Notes: a model not told the origin generated them from the letters alone. Shown: positions 1 through 8,941, counted from the first letter of the stretch. The stretch: DNA of 64,000 nt from UTCHB3 sp002050155 (GCA_030584105.1 CP129491.1:3038001-3102000), one strand, 5' to 3'. Translations and numbers: made by a program.

Positions 1-417
1 AACATGAAGGGTGGCGGAAGCCTTAACCCCCCCACGCACGAAACTGTTGACGCAAAAATGCACTATATTTATCAGGAAGGGAAAGCCGTTTATAAAAGAG
101 CCGTGCTCGGTATGGCGGAAGTTTCTGCTGAAATAATGGAGAAAAACGGGCTTAAGAGTGAAGATGTTGCGTGGTTGGCACCACATCAGGCGAACTTGAG
201 GATAATTGACTCAACTGCTAACAGGATGGGCATAGGCATGGATAAGGTTATGTTGAACATCGAAAGATACGGCAACACCACTTCCGGCACAATCCCCACT
301 GTAATTACGGAATATTACCGTGCAGGTAAGGTTAAAAAAGGCGATAACATTATTCTGGCGGCGTTTGGTGCGGGCTTCACATGGGGTTCGATGTGGCTGA
401 AGTGGAGCATTGATTGA
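1..417 (+). CDS. fabH: 3-oxoacyl-ACP synthase III (partial, 5' end outside window)
   Basis: C-terminal 138 or so residues of KAS III, which condenses acetyl-CoA with malonyl-ACP to start fatty-acid synthesis. The reading frame is open to the first base, so the true start and the catalytic Cys lie upstream of the window. The fragment carries the active-site His in LAPHQANLRI and the active-site Asn in YGNTTSGTIP, in the order and spacing expected for FabH. It ends two bases before the fabD ATG, and the order fabH-fabD-fabG-acpP-fabF is a common fatty-acid synthesis cluster. The identification is secure; only the N-terminus is missing. Confidence 0.95.
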   Translation, partial: NMKGGGSLNPPTHETVDAKMHYIYQEGKAVYKRAVLGMAEVSAEIMEKNGLKSEDVAWLAPHQANLRIIDSTANRMGIGMDKVMLNIERYGNTTSGTIPTVITEYYRAGKVKKGDNIILAAFGAGFTWGSMWLKWSID

Positions 418-418
418 T

Positions 419-1333
419 ATGAGCAAGCGCGCTTTATTGTTTCCGGGGCAGGGGTCGCAGTATGTTGAAATGGCAAAAGACCTCTTCGAAAATTCCGTTG
501 AAGCTAAAGAAATGATTAAAACGGCGGATAATGCGCTTAATGTTAACCTTTCGCACATTATGTTCTATGGACCCGAAGAAGAGCTTAAACAGACTGAATA
601 CACACAACCCGCAATTTTTCTGCACAGTGTTGTGCTTGCTTCCATTCTAAGGAGGTTGCCATTTGATGGTGCAGCCGGTCACTCGCTGGGTGAATACTCA
701 GCACTTGTTGCGTGCGGGGCAGTTCAGTTTTACGATGCGGTTCAGTTGGTAAGATTGCGCGGACTGGCTATGCAGGGAGCAGGCAGAGAGCAGCCCGGAA
801 CCATGGCGGCTGTTATAGGTTTGGAACGCAGTGTGGTTTATGATATTTGTAAAGAAGCTTCCGAAGAGGGGGTTGTACAGCCGGCGAACTTCAATTCACC
901 GGGGCAGATAGTAATTTCCGGAAGTATCGATGGTGTTACGAAAGCAATGGAACTTGCAAAAGCTGCAAAAGCAAGATTAGTTACTATGTTGCCTGTTTCG
1001 GGCGCTTTTCACTCGCCACTGATGCTTTCAGCTCAGGAAAAATTGTCGGAAGCATTGGATAAAACGCATTTTTACGACATCAAAAAGCCCGTTTATGCGA
1101 ATGTAACCGCAGCGCCTGAGTTGAAAAAAGAAAAGATAAAAGAAAATTTGTATCGCCAGCTGACGGCACCCGTTTTGTGGGAAGACACAATTAAAAATAT
1201 GATTTCCGACGGGTTTACCGAATTTGTTGAAGTGGGGCCCGGTAAGGTTCTTCAGGGTTTAGTTAAAAGGATAGACAATTCGGTTGCTATTTCGGGTATT
1301 GATAAATATTCCGAAATTGAAAAATATTTGTAA
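419..1333 (+). CDS. fabD: Malonyl-CoA:ACP transacylase
   Basis: About 304 residues, the usual FabD length. It moves malonyl from CoA to acyl carrier protein in the cytoplasm to supply KAS enzymes. Visible motifs are the N-terminal LLFPGQGSQ, the nucleophile elbow GHSLGEYSA (Ser near residue 89) and the catalytic His in SGAFHSPLM. I chose the ATG at 419, two bases after the fabH stop; an in-frame TTG at 410 would add three residues and overlap fabH. Spacing suggests translational coupling to fabH. Confidence 0.96.
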   Translation: MSKRALLFPGQGSQYVEMAKDLFENSVEAKEMIKTADNALNVNLSHIMFYGPEEELKQTEYTQPAIFLHSVVLASILRRLPFDGAAGHSLGEYSALVACGAVQFYDAVQLVRLRGLAMQGAGREQPGTMAAVIGLERSVVYDICKEASEEGVVQPANFNSPGQIVISGSIDGVTKAMELAKAAKARLVTMLPVSGAFHSPLMLSAQEKLSEALDKTHFYDIKKPVYANVTAAPELKKEKIKENLYRQLTAPVLWEDTIKNMISDGFTEFVEVGPGKVLQGLVKRIDNSVAISGIDKYSEIEKYL

Positions 1334-1380
1334 CCTTCCATTCATTTTTGAAATTTATTTAATATATTTTAGAACTAAAA

Positions 1381-2127
1381 ATGACAGATTTAATGGATAA
1401 AAAAGCACTCGTTACCGGCGGCACCCGCGGGATAGGTAAAGCGATTGTGGAAGAACTTGCCGCGAACGGGTGTTCTGTGGTGTTCACTTACCAGTCATCA
1501 GACGATGCAGCAAAGGCTATTCAGGATGAACACGCTGCTGCAGGCAGAAAAGTGCTCGCTTTTAAGGCAGACGCTGCAAGCTTCGAGGATGCGCAAAAGG
1601 CGATTGATTTTACACTTCAAAACTTAGGCGGTTGCGATATCTTAGTGAACAACGCCGGGATTAACCGGGATAAGTTTCTGATGATGATGAAAGAGAGTGA
1701 CTTCACCGAGGTTATCGATGCTAATCTGAAAAGTGTATTTAATTACACAAAAGCCGCTCTGAAACCGATGATGTCTAACCGTTTCGGCAGAATAATCAAC
1801 ATCACTTCAGTTGTAGGGTTAACAGGTAACGCCGGGCAGGCGAACTATGCCGCCAGCAAAGCCGGGATGATTGGATTCACTAAGTCGGTTGCGAAGGAGA
1901 TGGCGGCAAGAAACATCACTTGCAACGCTATCGCTCCCGGATTTATTAGAACCGACATGACCGATAAGCTTAAAGACGAAATTAAAGACGCAATATTAAG
2001 TCATATACCCCTTAAAGTATTCGGAGAACCCGGACACATTGCAAAGACCGTTGTGTTTCTGGCTTCACCGGCTGCTGACTATATAACCGGGCAGGTAATC
2101 GCTGTTGACGGCGGAATGACTATGTAA
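1381..2127 (+). CDS. fabG: 3-oxoacyl-ACP reductase
   Basis: A 248-residue short-chain dehydrogenase that reduces 3-oxoacyl-ACP with NADPH in the elongation cycle. The Rossmann motif TGGTRGIG is at residues 12-19, the NNAG motif near 90, and the catalytic set is Asn115, Ser143, Tyr156 and Lys160 with the classical Y-x3-K spacing. The C-terminal GQVIAVDGGMTM is typical of FabG. It lies 47 bp after fabD in an AT-rich gap and 29 bp before acpP, inside the fab cluster, which separates it from the many other SDR enzymes. Confidence 0.95.
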   Translation: MTDLMDKKALVTGGTRGIGKAIVEELAANGCSVVFTYQSSDDAAKAIQDEHAAAGRKVLAFKADAASFEDAQKAIDFTLQNLGGCDILVNNAGINRDKFLMMMKESDFTEVIDANLKSVFNYTKAALKPMMSNRFGRIINITSVVGLTGNAGQANYAASKAGMIGFTKSVAKEMAARNITCNAIAPGFIRTDMTDKLKDEIKDAILSHIPLKVFGEPGHIAKTVVFLASPAADYITGQVIAVDGGMTM

Positions 2128-2156
2128 TTTTTTTAACCAAATCATTAGGAGATATA

Positions 2157-2396
2157 ATGGATATTGAAGCAAAATACTATCAGATCATTCAGGACAAACT
2201 TGGTGTGGAAGAATCTCAGATCACACCTGAAGCAAGTTTCAGGAACGACCTGCAGGCTGATTCACTCGACCTGATGGAGCTTTTCATGGCTTTCGAGAGC
2301 GAATTTAACATTTCTGCGCCGGAAGATCAGGTTGAAAAGCTTGATACCGTTGGTGCCGCTTTGGCATTCATCAAAGAAGAAACTGCTAAAAAATAA
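2157..2396 (+). CDS. acpP: Acyl carrier protein
   Basis: A small acidic 79-residue protein that carries growing acyl chains on 4'-phosphopantetheine. The attachment site is Ser36 in the motif ADSLDLMEL, followed by the conserved acidic recognition helix. A strong ribosome-binding site (AGGAGA, 5-6 bases upstream) fixes the start and fits the high expression ACP needs. It sits between fabG and fabF. A long-armed hairpin with a T-run follows the stop and may reduce read-through into fabF. Confidence 0.97.
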   Translation: MDIEAKYYQIIQDKLGVEESQITPEASFRNDLQADSLDLMELFMAFESEFNISAPEDQVEKLDTVGAALAFIKEETAKK

Positions 2397-2403
2397 TTTT
2401 TTA

Positions 2404-2463
2404 AGTGCCGGGGCGCTTTACCTTTTTATGAGACGGTTTAATAACCCGGCACTAATTTTTTCC
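2404..2463 (+). terminator. Hairpin with T-run between acpP and fabF
   Basis: A nine-base arm AGTGCCGGG (2404-2412) pairs exactly with CCCGGCACT (2445-2453); the loop is about 32 bases and TAATTTTTTCC follows. The T-run makes it terminator-like, but the loop is long and fabF follows in the same direction. A partial terminator or processing site that keeps acpP mRNA more abundant than fabF is the likeliest role. Confidence 0.55.
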
Positions 2464-2476
2464 TTCGGTAATTAAT

Positions 2477-3724
2477 ATGAACAACAGACGGGTTGTTGTT
2501 ACCGGTATGGGTGTGGTTACACCTATCGGAAACAACCTAAAGGAATACCGGGATGGGCTTTTCTCCGGCAGGAATGGAGTGGAGCTTATTTCCCATTTTG
2601 ATACCGCAAACTTTGAAACAAAATTTGCCGCAGAAGTTAAGAATTTTGATCCCGGTCTGTATGTTGATTTTAAGAATCAAAAGAGGGTTGATAAATTTTC
2701 GATTTTTGCGATTGCCGCCGCTACACAAGCGTGGGAAGATGCCGCCTTTGAGGAAGGGAGCTATGACCCCTTGCGATTCGGAGTTATATTCGGAAGTGGT
2801 ATCGGAGGGCTGAAATCGCTTGAAAACGGATTTGTAACTTACTACACAGAAAGCTCGCCGAAGAAAATATCACCGTTCTTAGTAACGATGATGATTGCTG
2901 ATATTGCGGGCGGGCACATTTCTATTAAGTATGGTTTGAAGGGCCCAAATTACTCGACCACATCAGCGTGCGCCACTTCTTCACACTCTATTGCGGATGG
3001 TTTTATGCTGATTCAGCGCGGTTCAGCCGACGCAATTATTTGCGGAGGTGCCGAAGCAGCCATTACTGAGATTGGTGTGGGTGCTTTTGGTGCAATGCGG
3101 GCTATTTCAACTCAGAATGAGAGCTACCGGACAGCCAGCCGCCCCTTCGATAAAGACCGCTCCGGTTTTGTGATGGGTGAGGGCGGAGGTGCTTTGATTC
3201 TGGAAGAGTATGAACACGCCAAAAGAAGAGGTGCAAAAATTTATGCTGAAATTCTCGGTATCGGTTTAACGGGCGATGCTTTCCACATGACTGCACCTGA
3301 CCCCGAGGGCGACGGTGCCGTAAGGGCGATGAAAGAAGCGCTGAGAGATGCCGGCATGGACCACAAAAACATCGATTATATTAATGCACACGGTACTTCC
3401 ACACCTTTGAACGATAAAACGGAAACAAAGGCAATCAAAACCGTTTTTGGCGCACATTCCTACAATTTAGCTGTTTCATCCGTTAAATCGATGACCGGAC
3501 ACTTACTCGGTGCTGCAGGCGCTATTGAAGCCGTAGCGACTATTTTTGCTCTGCAGGATAATTTGCTTCCACCGACAATCAACTATGAAAATCCTGACCC
3601 CGAGTGCGACCTTTACTATGTGCCGAACAAAGCCGAGAAGAGGAAGGTTGATTTTGCAATCAGTAACACTTTTGGTTTTGGTGGGCATAATGCCGCTATT
3701 CTTTTCAGTAAAGCTGAGGGTTGA
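2477..3724 (+). CDS. fabF: 3-oxoacyl-ACP synthase II
   Basis: A 415-residue elongating ketosynthase. The nucleophile Cys165 is in TTSACATSSH, the first catalytic His is in NAHGTSTPLND and the second in GHLLGAAGA; the C-terminal FGFGGHNA glycine-rich loop is present. Cys-His-His marks the FabF/FabB class rather than FabH. The ATG at 2477 gives the standard start MNNRRVVVTGMG. Its stop overlaps the TTG start of rnc by four bases, so the two are likely co-transcribed and coupled. Confidence 0.96.
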   Translation: MNNRRVVVTGMGVVTPIGNNLKEYRDGLFSGRNGVELISHFDTANFETKFAAEVKNFDPGLYVDFKNQKRVDKFSIFAIAAATQAWEDAAFEEGSYDPLRFGVIFGSGIGGLKSLENGFVTYYTESSPKKISPFLVTMMIADIAGGHISIKYGLKGPNYSTTSACATSSHSIADGFMLIQRGSADAIICGGAEAAITEIGVGAFGAMRAISTQNESYRTASRPFDKDRSGFVMGEGGGALILEEYEHAKRRGAKIYAEILGIGLTGDAFHMTAPDPEGDGAVRAMKEALRDAGMDHKNIDYINAHGTSTPLNDKTETKAIKTVFGAHSYNLAVSSVKSMTGHLLGAAGAIEAVATIFALQDNLLPPTINYENPDPECDLYYVPNKAEKRKVDFAISNTFGFGGHNAAILFSKAEG

Positions 3725-4485
3725 TCTTGTTCCGTTTCGTTCGTGAATATTTCAGGCGACTCGAGCAGAAAAAACTACTTAAAAAGAAAGATTTCCGAAA
3801 ACTCGAAGAGCTGATCGGAAAAAAAATTACCAACCCGGACAGGTTCATCGAAGCGCTTACACACAGATCGGCGCTTGACCAGACCAAATTCAAGACTTCC
3901 AACGAAAGATTAGAATTTCTCGGCGATGCCGTGCTTGGGATGATTGTAGCTGAAGCGCTTTTTGAAATGTTCCCGCAGACAAACGAAGGGCTGCTGACGA
4001 AAATGCGCTCGAATTTAGTGAACAAGAACAACCTGTTTGAAGTTGCCCGGGTGATTAATCTTTATCAGTTCTTATTTATTCAGGAAGATTTGATTTCAGG
4101 GCAGTCGCTTGGGATAAAATCAGTTCTTGCCGATGCTACAGAAGCGTTAATTGGTGCAATTTACACCGAATACGGCTACGAGGTTACCAAAGATTTTATA
4201 TTGAAATATGTGCTTGAGCCGGGTCTGACCAAAGGCGTGCATGTTGCCGATGAGAATTTTAAAAGCCAGCTGCTTGAGCTTATCCAAAAACGACGGGAAG
4301 AACTGCCGAAGTATTATGTTGTTGAGGAAACCGGACCTGAGCACGACCGTGTTTTCACCGTCCGGGTGGCGGTGGGACCAAAGGTGCTAGGTGAAGGGCA
4401 GGGGCGCAATAAAAAATCTGCAGAGCAGTCAGCCGCCAAAATGGCACTTGAGCGCATTAGTGACGGCTTTCCTACTGAAATTTAA
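3721..4485 (+). CDS. rnc: Ribonuclease III
   Basis: A 254-residue double-strand-specific RNase that processes rRNA precursors and structured mRNAs. The signature NERLEFLGDA is at residues 61-70 and the second acidic cluster ADATEALIGA follows. The C-terminal third (about 180-250) is a double-stranded RNA-binding domain ending in the basic, Ala-rich KKSAEQSAAKMAL helix. The start is TTG at 3721 (another TTG at 3727 is possible). An rnc gene immediately after acpP-fabF is a common bacterial arrangement. Confidence 0.95.
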   Translation: MILFRFVREYFRRLEQKKLLKKKDFRKLEELIGKKITNPDRFIEALTHRSALDQTKFKTSNERLEFLGDAVLGMIVAEALFEMFPQTNEGLLTKMRSNLVNKNNLFEVARVINLYQFLFIQEDLISGQSLGIKSVLADATEALIGAIYTEYGYEVTKDFILKYVLEPGLTKGVHVADENFKSQLLELIQKRREELPKYYVVEETGPEHDRVFTVRVAVGPKVLGEGQGRNKKSAEQSAAKMALERISDGFPTEI

Positions 4486-4551
4486 CGGCATTTAATCTCA
4501 ATATTTTAGAATCTTATACCGATTCAATGCCTTAATAGTTTAGAATCCTTA

Positions 4552-6975
4552 TTAGTTCTGAGCTTCACGGAAGCGGCGGAACATCGAGATAATAAAGCCG
4601 AAGACAACGACAACAACACCAACCCAAACCAAATTTATCATCGGTTTAATTGAAGCGTGAATTGAAAGCACTTCTTTTGGTGCTGCCGGTGCAACTTTAC
4701 CTGATTCATCTTTCACAATAATTGTAGCAGACTTATCAGCAGGGTTAATAGTTTTCAGCAATAACTGAACGCCAAACTCGTCGATTTTAACCGTATCCGG
4801 TTGCATTTTGCCGTCAACTCTTGAGTAGAGGATATCTTTCTCGAAGGTTTTACCGCCTTTTGAAATATCAGCTTTAACGCCCATTTTGAAATCAGCGTCT
4901 GAAGACATGGCGGATTTATCGGGGCTGATAAATTCTTTGTATTTAATGGTAACGCCACTGACGGTAACATCTTTACCTTCCTGAATAACAGTCTCGTTGT
5001 TATCGCCGGTGCCCTGGGAGCCGTCGTCGTAGCTGACGGGTGAGATATAGAAGTCGGACATAACACCCGTTTTCATGTCAGGTTCTCTCATCAGCGAGTT
5101 GTTAAAGTCGGCTATATACATAATCGGGCGTACTTTAGTTGAGGAGGAGCCTGATTTAACATCAATAACGCAGTGATATTTAGTGTGCCCCTTATCCTGG
5201 AAAGCTTCCAAGCCGGTGAAAGTAACATCGTAGCCGAGCACATTAACAGTTTTACCTTTTTCAAGGTCAATTTCTTTTTCGGAACTAAAAGCGGAAGAGC
5301 CAATAACACCGAGGACAAAAACAGCCAGCCCGATGTGCGCGATGTATGGTCCCAACTTGATTGTTCCTTTTTTCATACCTCTGAAAAGAAATTCGGCATT
5401 AACAACAAATGCAAAGAGTGAAGAAATAAGGAGAATAATCATCATCACCTGATCAACTTTGCCAAAGAAGATTATCAGTGCACTAAGCACGGCAGTTATA
5501 GCGCCGGTGCGCAGGAGGTCTTTCTGCAGAGTCTCTTTGGAAGTGTTGCGCCACTTCAAAATTAAACTTAACCCGTTTATCAGCAGGATTAAAATAGTGA
5601 GCGGAACATGCATTATATTGTAAAAATCAACTTCAACTTTCACGCCAAGAATAGGAGCGGAAGTGCCGAAAGCGACGATAATTGCGGAAATTCCGATGGA
5701 GAAAGCGGCCATAAAAAGCGCCAGTTCCCTTGAAAGAACGGTTTCGTTGCCGGTTTTAGAAATTTCCAACAGGTGTTTCAGTCTGAAAATCACCATTCCG
5801 ATTCCGAACAGAGTGTATGAAACCACAAAAATAACCAAGAAAATGTAAACAGTTCTGCCCGGTTCGGCGAAAGAGTGAACGGAAGAGTCACCCAGCACGC
5901 CGCTTCGTGTGAGGAATGTGCTGTAAACCACCATAACATAGGTTAGAATAGAAAGCAGAATGTTCGTGATTAAATATCGCCCGCTGTTTGGTTCGCGTTT
6001 CTGCACTTTGATCTGCACCAGCATAGTATGAATAGCGGCAACACTAATCAGCCATGGTACAAGACTTGAGTTTTCAACGGGGTCCCACGCCCAATAGCCA
6101 CCCCAACCGAGCACGCCGTAAGCCCAGTAACCGCCGAGCATGATGCCAAGCCCAAGCACGCCGGCAGCGAAAAGAATCCAGGGAAGTGACTGGCGAACCC
6201 AGTCTTTATAATCATTTTTAATTAAAGCAGCCATTGCGAAAGCAAAAGGAACTGTTGTAGCAGAAAATCCCGAGAAAAGAATCGGCGGGTGAATCTGCAT
6301 CCAGAAGTTTTGAAGCAATGGGTTTAAGCCTTTGCCGTGCACCAGAATGTCAGGCAGCTGGTAACCCGCAGCGATCAGCTGCCCCATGAACTCGCGGTCA
6401 ACTTTAATGTGAGTAGGCAGCCCGTTTTCGTTGCCGTACATAAAGTTACCAATAAAATTAAGGTTAGCTGATTGGATAAGGCTTTGGCTGAAATATTTCC
6501 ATTCAACGAAGGGGCTGTCGCCCTGCCAGATATATGCGAAAGGGTTTTTCATTGCCGGGGAGACCATAACCAAAAGGAAAGAAGTGGTAAGAGTGAAGAT
6601 CATCATCACCCTTGGTTCAAGGTCACCTCTTTTTTCAGTATAAGCCTGAAGGCTGATTCCGATTAGTGAGGTTAGGAGAATCCACAGCATAAAACTGCCT
6701 TCCTGCCCCGCCCAGAAAGTAGAAATGAGCAAGCCGCCTGAAATATCGCTGTTGCTGTAGTTAAAAACATAAGAATATTGATACTGGTGAGTAAGTATCA
6801 GGTATAAAAAGAGGGTTGAAGCAACAATTACCATCACCGCCATAGCGTGGTAACCGATCCGTGCGTATGCTAAAAATTTTGTCTGTGCTTCACCTTTTCT
6901 GTATGCAAACCAATACATAATCATAGAAAAGAGTGAAAAAACCAGAGCCAGTGTAAGAATTACACTTCCGGCCAT
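4552..6975 (-). CDS. ccmF: Cytochrome c maturation heme lyase subunit CcmF
   Basis: An 807-residue polytopic inner-membrane protein that ligates heme from holo-CcmE to apocytochrome c. The WWD heme-handling motif WGGYWAWDPVENSS starts near residue 291 and is preceded by the GLNPLLQ...HPP segment (His near 229) typical of CcmF. A periplasmic soluble domain (about 560-780) and a final membrane helix follow. It is longer than most CcmF proteins (usually about 650) because of extra residues at about 150-210 and the large C-terminal domain. A clear AGGAG precedes the ATG. It is the last gene of the ccmC-D-E-F set, 254 bp after ccmE. Confidence 0.92.
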   Translation of the reverse strand: MAGSVILTLALVFSLFSMIMYWFAYRKGEAQTKFLAYARIGYHAMAVMVIVASTLFLYLILTHQYQYSYVFNYSNSDISGGLLISTFWAGQEGSFMLWILLTSLIGISLQAYTEKRGDLEPRVMMIFTLTTSFLLVMVSPAMKNPFAYIWQGDSPFVEWKYFSQSLIQSANLNFIGNFMYGNENGLPTHIKVDREFMGQLIAAGYQLPDILVHGKGLNPLLQNFWMQIHPPILFSGFSATTVPFAFAMAALIKNDYKDWVRQSLPWILFAAGVLGLGIMLGGYWAYGVLGWGGYWAWDPVENSSLVPWLISVAAIHTMLVQIKVQKREPNSGRYLITNILLSILTYVMVVYSTFLTRSGVLGDSSVHSFAEPGRTVYIFLVIFVVSYTLFGIGMVIFRLKHLLEISKTGNETVLSRELALFMAAFSIGISAIIVAFGTSAPILGVKVEVDFYNIMHVPLTILILLINGLSLILKWRNTSKETLQKDLLRTGAITAVLSALIIFFGKVDQVMMIILLISSLFAFVVNAEFLFRGMKKGTIKLGPYIAHIGLAVFVLGVIGSSAFSSEKEIDLEKGKTVNVLGYDVTFTGLEAFQDKGHTKYHCVIDVKSGSSSTKVRPIMYIADFNNSLMREPDMKTGVMSDFYISPVSYDDGSQGTGDNNETVIQEGKDVTVSGVTIKYKEFISPDKSAMSSDADFKMGVKADISKGGKTFEKDILYSRVDGKMQPDTVKIDEFGVQLLLKTINPADKSATIIVKDESGKVAPAAPKEVLSIHASIKPMINLVWVGVVVVVFGFIISMFRRFREAQN

Positions 6976-7229
6976 AGTGTGTCTCCTTTGTTAAGGGTTA
7001 ATTTTCAAAGAGTTCGAAATTCCCTGCGTTTATTCCCGGTTGCAAAATTTATCTGAAGTTTTTTGAAAGCAAGATGGTGCTAACTTACAGGCAAACAATG
7101 CTGATTCAAAGTTAAACGGTGCTGATTAATAACCAAATGCTGCCAATTTTTCGCCACACAGTGCCACTTCAAAGCCAAATAATGGTAAAGAAAAGCAAAT
7201 TAACCGCAGTGTGCACCGTTAAAGGGTGC
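6976..7229. other. Intergenic gap ccmE-ccmF with decayed short repeats
   Basis: No gene seen. Between about 7070 and 7200 short related words recur, such as AATGCTGATTCAAAG and GGTGCTGATTAATAA about 30 bp apart, and GCCACTTCAAAGCC. This looks like a decayed tandem repeat. The ccmF ribosome-binding site lies at the low end. Confidence 0.45.
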
Positions 7230-7667
7230 TTAGTTAGCGCTTTTGGTTATTCCGTCCGGGTGCCCGGCTCCCGGAGGTGCATCACTTCCTTCATATTTCG
7301 ATGGGCATTTCGTAAGAATATCTTTTGCTTCAAAGACATCGCCGACGAACTTTCCGGTTACTACTACACTGGTAGCGGACTCAAAATTGTTCGGTATTGC
7401 GCCTTGGTAAACAACTTTCATTTCGTTGCCGGTTTCGTCCTTCATATAAAAAGAGAACACTTTGTTTTTGTACTCATATTTTTTTTCTTTCACCCACGAG
7501 CCGGTAGCGCGCACGGTCTTGCCGGACTCTTTAACCTTGGCTAAGCTTTCTTCGTAGCCGATACTGCTTTGAGTGAAAAAATAACCCATAAAAACGAGGA
7601 AAACCACGATAATACCACCGCCGATCACGAATCTTCCGTTCTTTTGCATAAAAGTTTTTTCAGGCAT
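7230..7667 (-). CDS. ccmE: Heme chaperone CcmE, CXXXY type
   Basis: A 145-residue periplasmic heme chaperone: one N-terminal membrane anchor (about residues 12-31), an OB-fold beta domain and a flexible polar tail. Classical CcmE binds heme through His in HXXXY; here the site reads C121-P-S-K-Y125, the CXXXY variant known from archaea and some bacteria such as Desulfovibrio, where Cys replaces His. An AGGAGA lies upstream of the ATG. It starts two bases after the ccmD stop and is followed by ccmF. The family assignment is strong; Cys as the heme ligand is inferred from the motif. Confidence 0.93.
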   Translation of the reverse strand: MPEKTFMQKNGRFVIGGGIIVVFLVFMGYFFTQSSIGYEESLAKVKESGKTVRATGSWVKEKKYEYKNKVFSFYMKDETGNEMKVVYQGAIPNNFESATSVVVTGKFVGDVFEAKDILTKCPSKYEGSDAPPGAGHPDGITKSAN

Positions 7668-7669
7668 AA

Positions 7670-7804
7670 TTAATTCTCCTTTATTTCCCGTTGCAGGTCT
7701 TTTAGTCTTTTATCTAACACAGCCAGGAAGGAAAAAATTCCTCCCCAGGTAAGTAAAACGATTACCATGACAATATATAAAGCATTTTCCGAAAAGAAAT
7801 CCAT
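7670..7804 (-). CDS. ccmD: Small membrane protein CcmD
   Basis: A 44-residue ORF starting MDFFSENALYIVMVI and ending in KRLKDLQREIKEN. It has one membrane helix (about residues 8-30) followed by a charged amphipathic tail, the CcmD pattern. CcmD helps release holo-CcmE from CcmC. It lies exactly between ccmC and ccmE, 42 bp after ccmC and two bases before ccmE, which is the usual position. Sequence conservation is low in this family, so the call rests on size, topology and position. Confidence 0.85.
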   Translation of the reverse strand: MDFFSENALYIVMVIVLLTWGGIFSFLAVLDKRLKDLQREIKEN

Positions 7805-7846
7805 TGTCGTATCCTTATCCGTTTAAAATTTCGTTTTTAAGTTCTT

Positions 7847-8578
7847 TTATTCGTTATAAAATTTTTGTTTTCTAACATTATACAACATTTTCATCGAGCG
7901 CGCACCCAACACCCACATCCATGCGTACAGCATGCTGAAAGCAATTAGCGACAAATAGAAGATCAACTGCATATTGCCGTTCATTTTGAAGTTAACCACG
8001 GGTCCTGAATTGGTGTCATCAGCACTTCCGGGGTGCAACCCGGCCATGATACGCGGCATAATAAATATAAAGAAGGGTACTGTAACAAAAACAATTATGT
8101 TATAAACAGCCGAAAGAGTGGCTTTTTTTTCCTCATTTTCAATAGCAGAACGGAGGGCAAAAAGGGCACCGTAGATAAGCAACAGTGCGAAGATGCTGGT
8201 TTCCCGGGGGTCCCAATGCCAAAAAGAGCCCCAGGCGAATTTCGCCCAGATTGAGCCGGTGATTGTTGCAAGAATAACGAAAACCATACCAAGTTGAATT
8301 GAGGTGAAAGCTTTCATGTCATCTTCCAAACGCTTTTTCAGTAAATATTTTATACTGTAAATAGTTGCCATCAGGAAAGCTACGGTGGCTAACCAGGAGC
8401 TTGGCACATGGAAGAATATTATACGGGCGTTTTCTTCAAGCCCGGGGATGTAGGGAAACTCGTACCATGCGGTTGGCTTTTGTACGATGGGGAAGCCGAT
8501 CCCTGCGATGATCACTGCGGTCATCAGCAAAAACAGGACTGTCTGGTACCATTTTGAATGGACAATATTTTTCATCAA
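7847..8578 (-). CDS. ccmC: Heme exporter/handling protein CcmC
   Basis: A 243-residue protein with six predicted membrane helices that loads heme onto CcmE. The WWD motif WGSFWHWDPRETS is at residues 116-128 and is flanked by the two external His ligands, His57 (FHVPSSW) and His182 (GLHPGS), as in E. coli CcmC. It heads the ccmC-D-E-F set. CcmA/CcmB and CcmG/CcmH genes are not next to it, so they lie elsewhere or are absent. Confidence 0.93.
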   Translation of the reverse strand: MMKNIVHSKWYQTVLFLLMTAVIIAGIGFPIVQKPTAWYEFPYIPGLEENARIIFFHVPSSWLATVAFLMATIYSIKYLLKKRLEDDMKAFTSIQLGMVFVILATITGSIWAKFAWGSFWHWDPRETSIFALLLIYGALFALRSAIENEEKKATLSAVYNIIVFVTVPFFIFIMPRIMAGLHPGSADDTNSGPVVNFKMNGNMQLIFYLSLIAFSMLYAWMWVLGARSMKMLYNVRKQKFYNE

Positions 8579-8644
8579 ATCTCGTCAAAAATAAAATAAT
8601 TCAGCCTAAAAATGTACACATAATCTTAATACGAAAAAAACAAA

Positions 8645-8670
8645 AAAAGACCGCCAAACGGACGGTCTTT
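8645..8670 (-). terminator. Rho-independent terminator of rpmB
   Basis: AAAGACCG pairs with CGGTCTTT across a nine-base loop. Read on the minus strand, the hairpin is followed by a T-rich tract (the A-run at 8632-8648). It lies about 30 bp after the rpmB stop. Confidence 0.85.
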
Positions 8671-8701
8671 CAAAAATCTCTAAGGTGAGAGTAAACAGAT
8701 A

Positions 8702-8941
8702 TTATCTGACCTTAATCTTTTTCTCTCTAACGAGCTGTGCAATAACGGCAGTGCCGTTTTTAGCAACAGTTTTAAGCGCCTTAGCAGTAAGTTTCACAGT
8801 AACGAACCTGTTGAGTTCCTGAACCCAAATTCTTTTGGTTTGAAGGTTCGGTAAGAATCTTCTTTTAGTGTGGTTGTTAGCGTGTGAAATGTTGCTGCCG
8901 TACCTTGGTTTAATTCCGGTAACTTGGCAAGTCCTTGACAT
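8702..8941 (-). CDS. rpmB: 50S ribosomal protein L28
   Basis: A 79-residue basic ribosomal protein with the family start MSRTCQVTGIKPRYGSNISH and the RRFLPNLQTKRIW motif, ending in a basic tail. The single CQVTG cysteine near the N-terminus suggests a form without the full zinc-binding set. The gene appears monocistronic: an intergenic region lies upstream and a clear terminator downstream. Confidence 0.97.
   Translation of the reverse strand: MSRTCQVTGIKPRYGSNISHANNHTKRRFLPNLQTKRIWVQELNRFVTVKLTAKALKTVAKNGTAVIAQLVREKKIKVR

Noticed and set aside
7119..7544. 141-codon plus-strand ORF
   Set aside because: It overlaps ccmE on the other strand and gives no recognisable protein.
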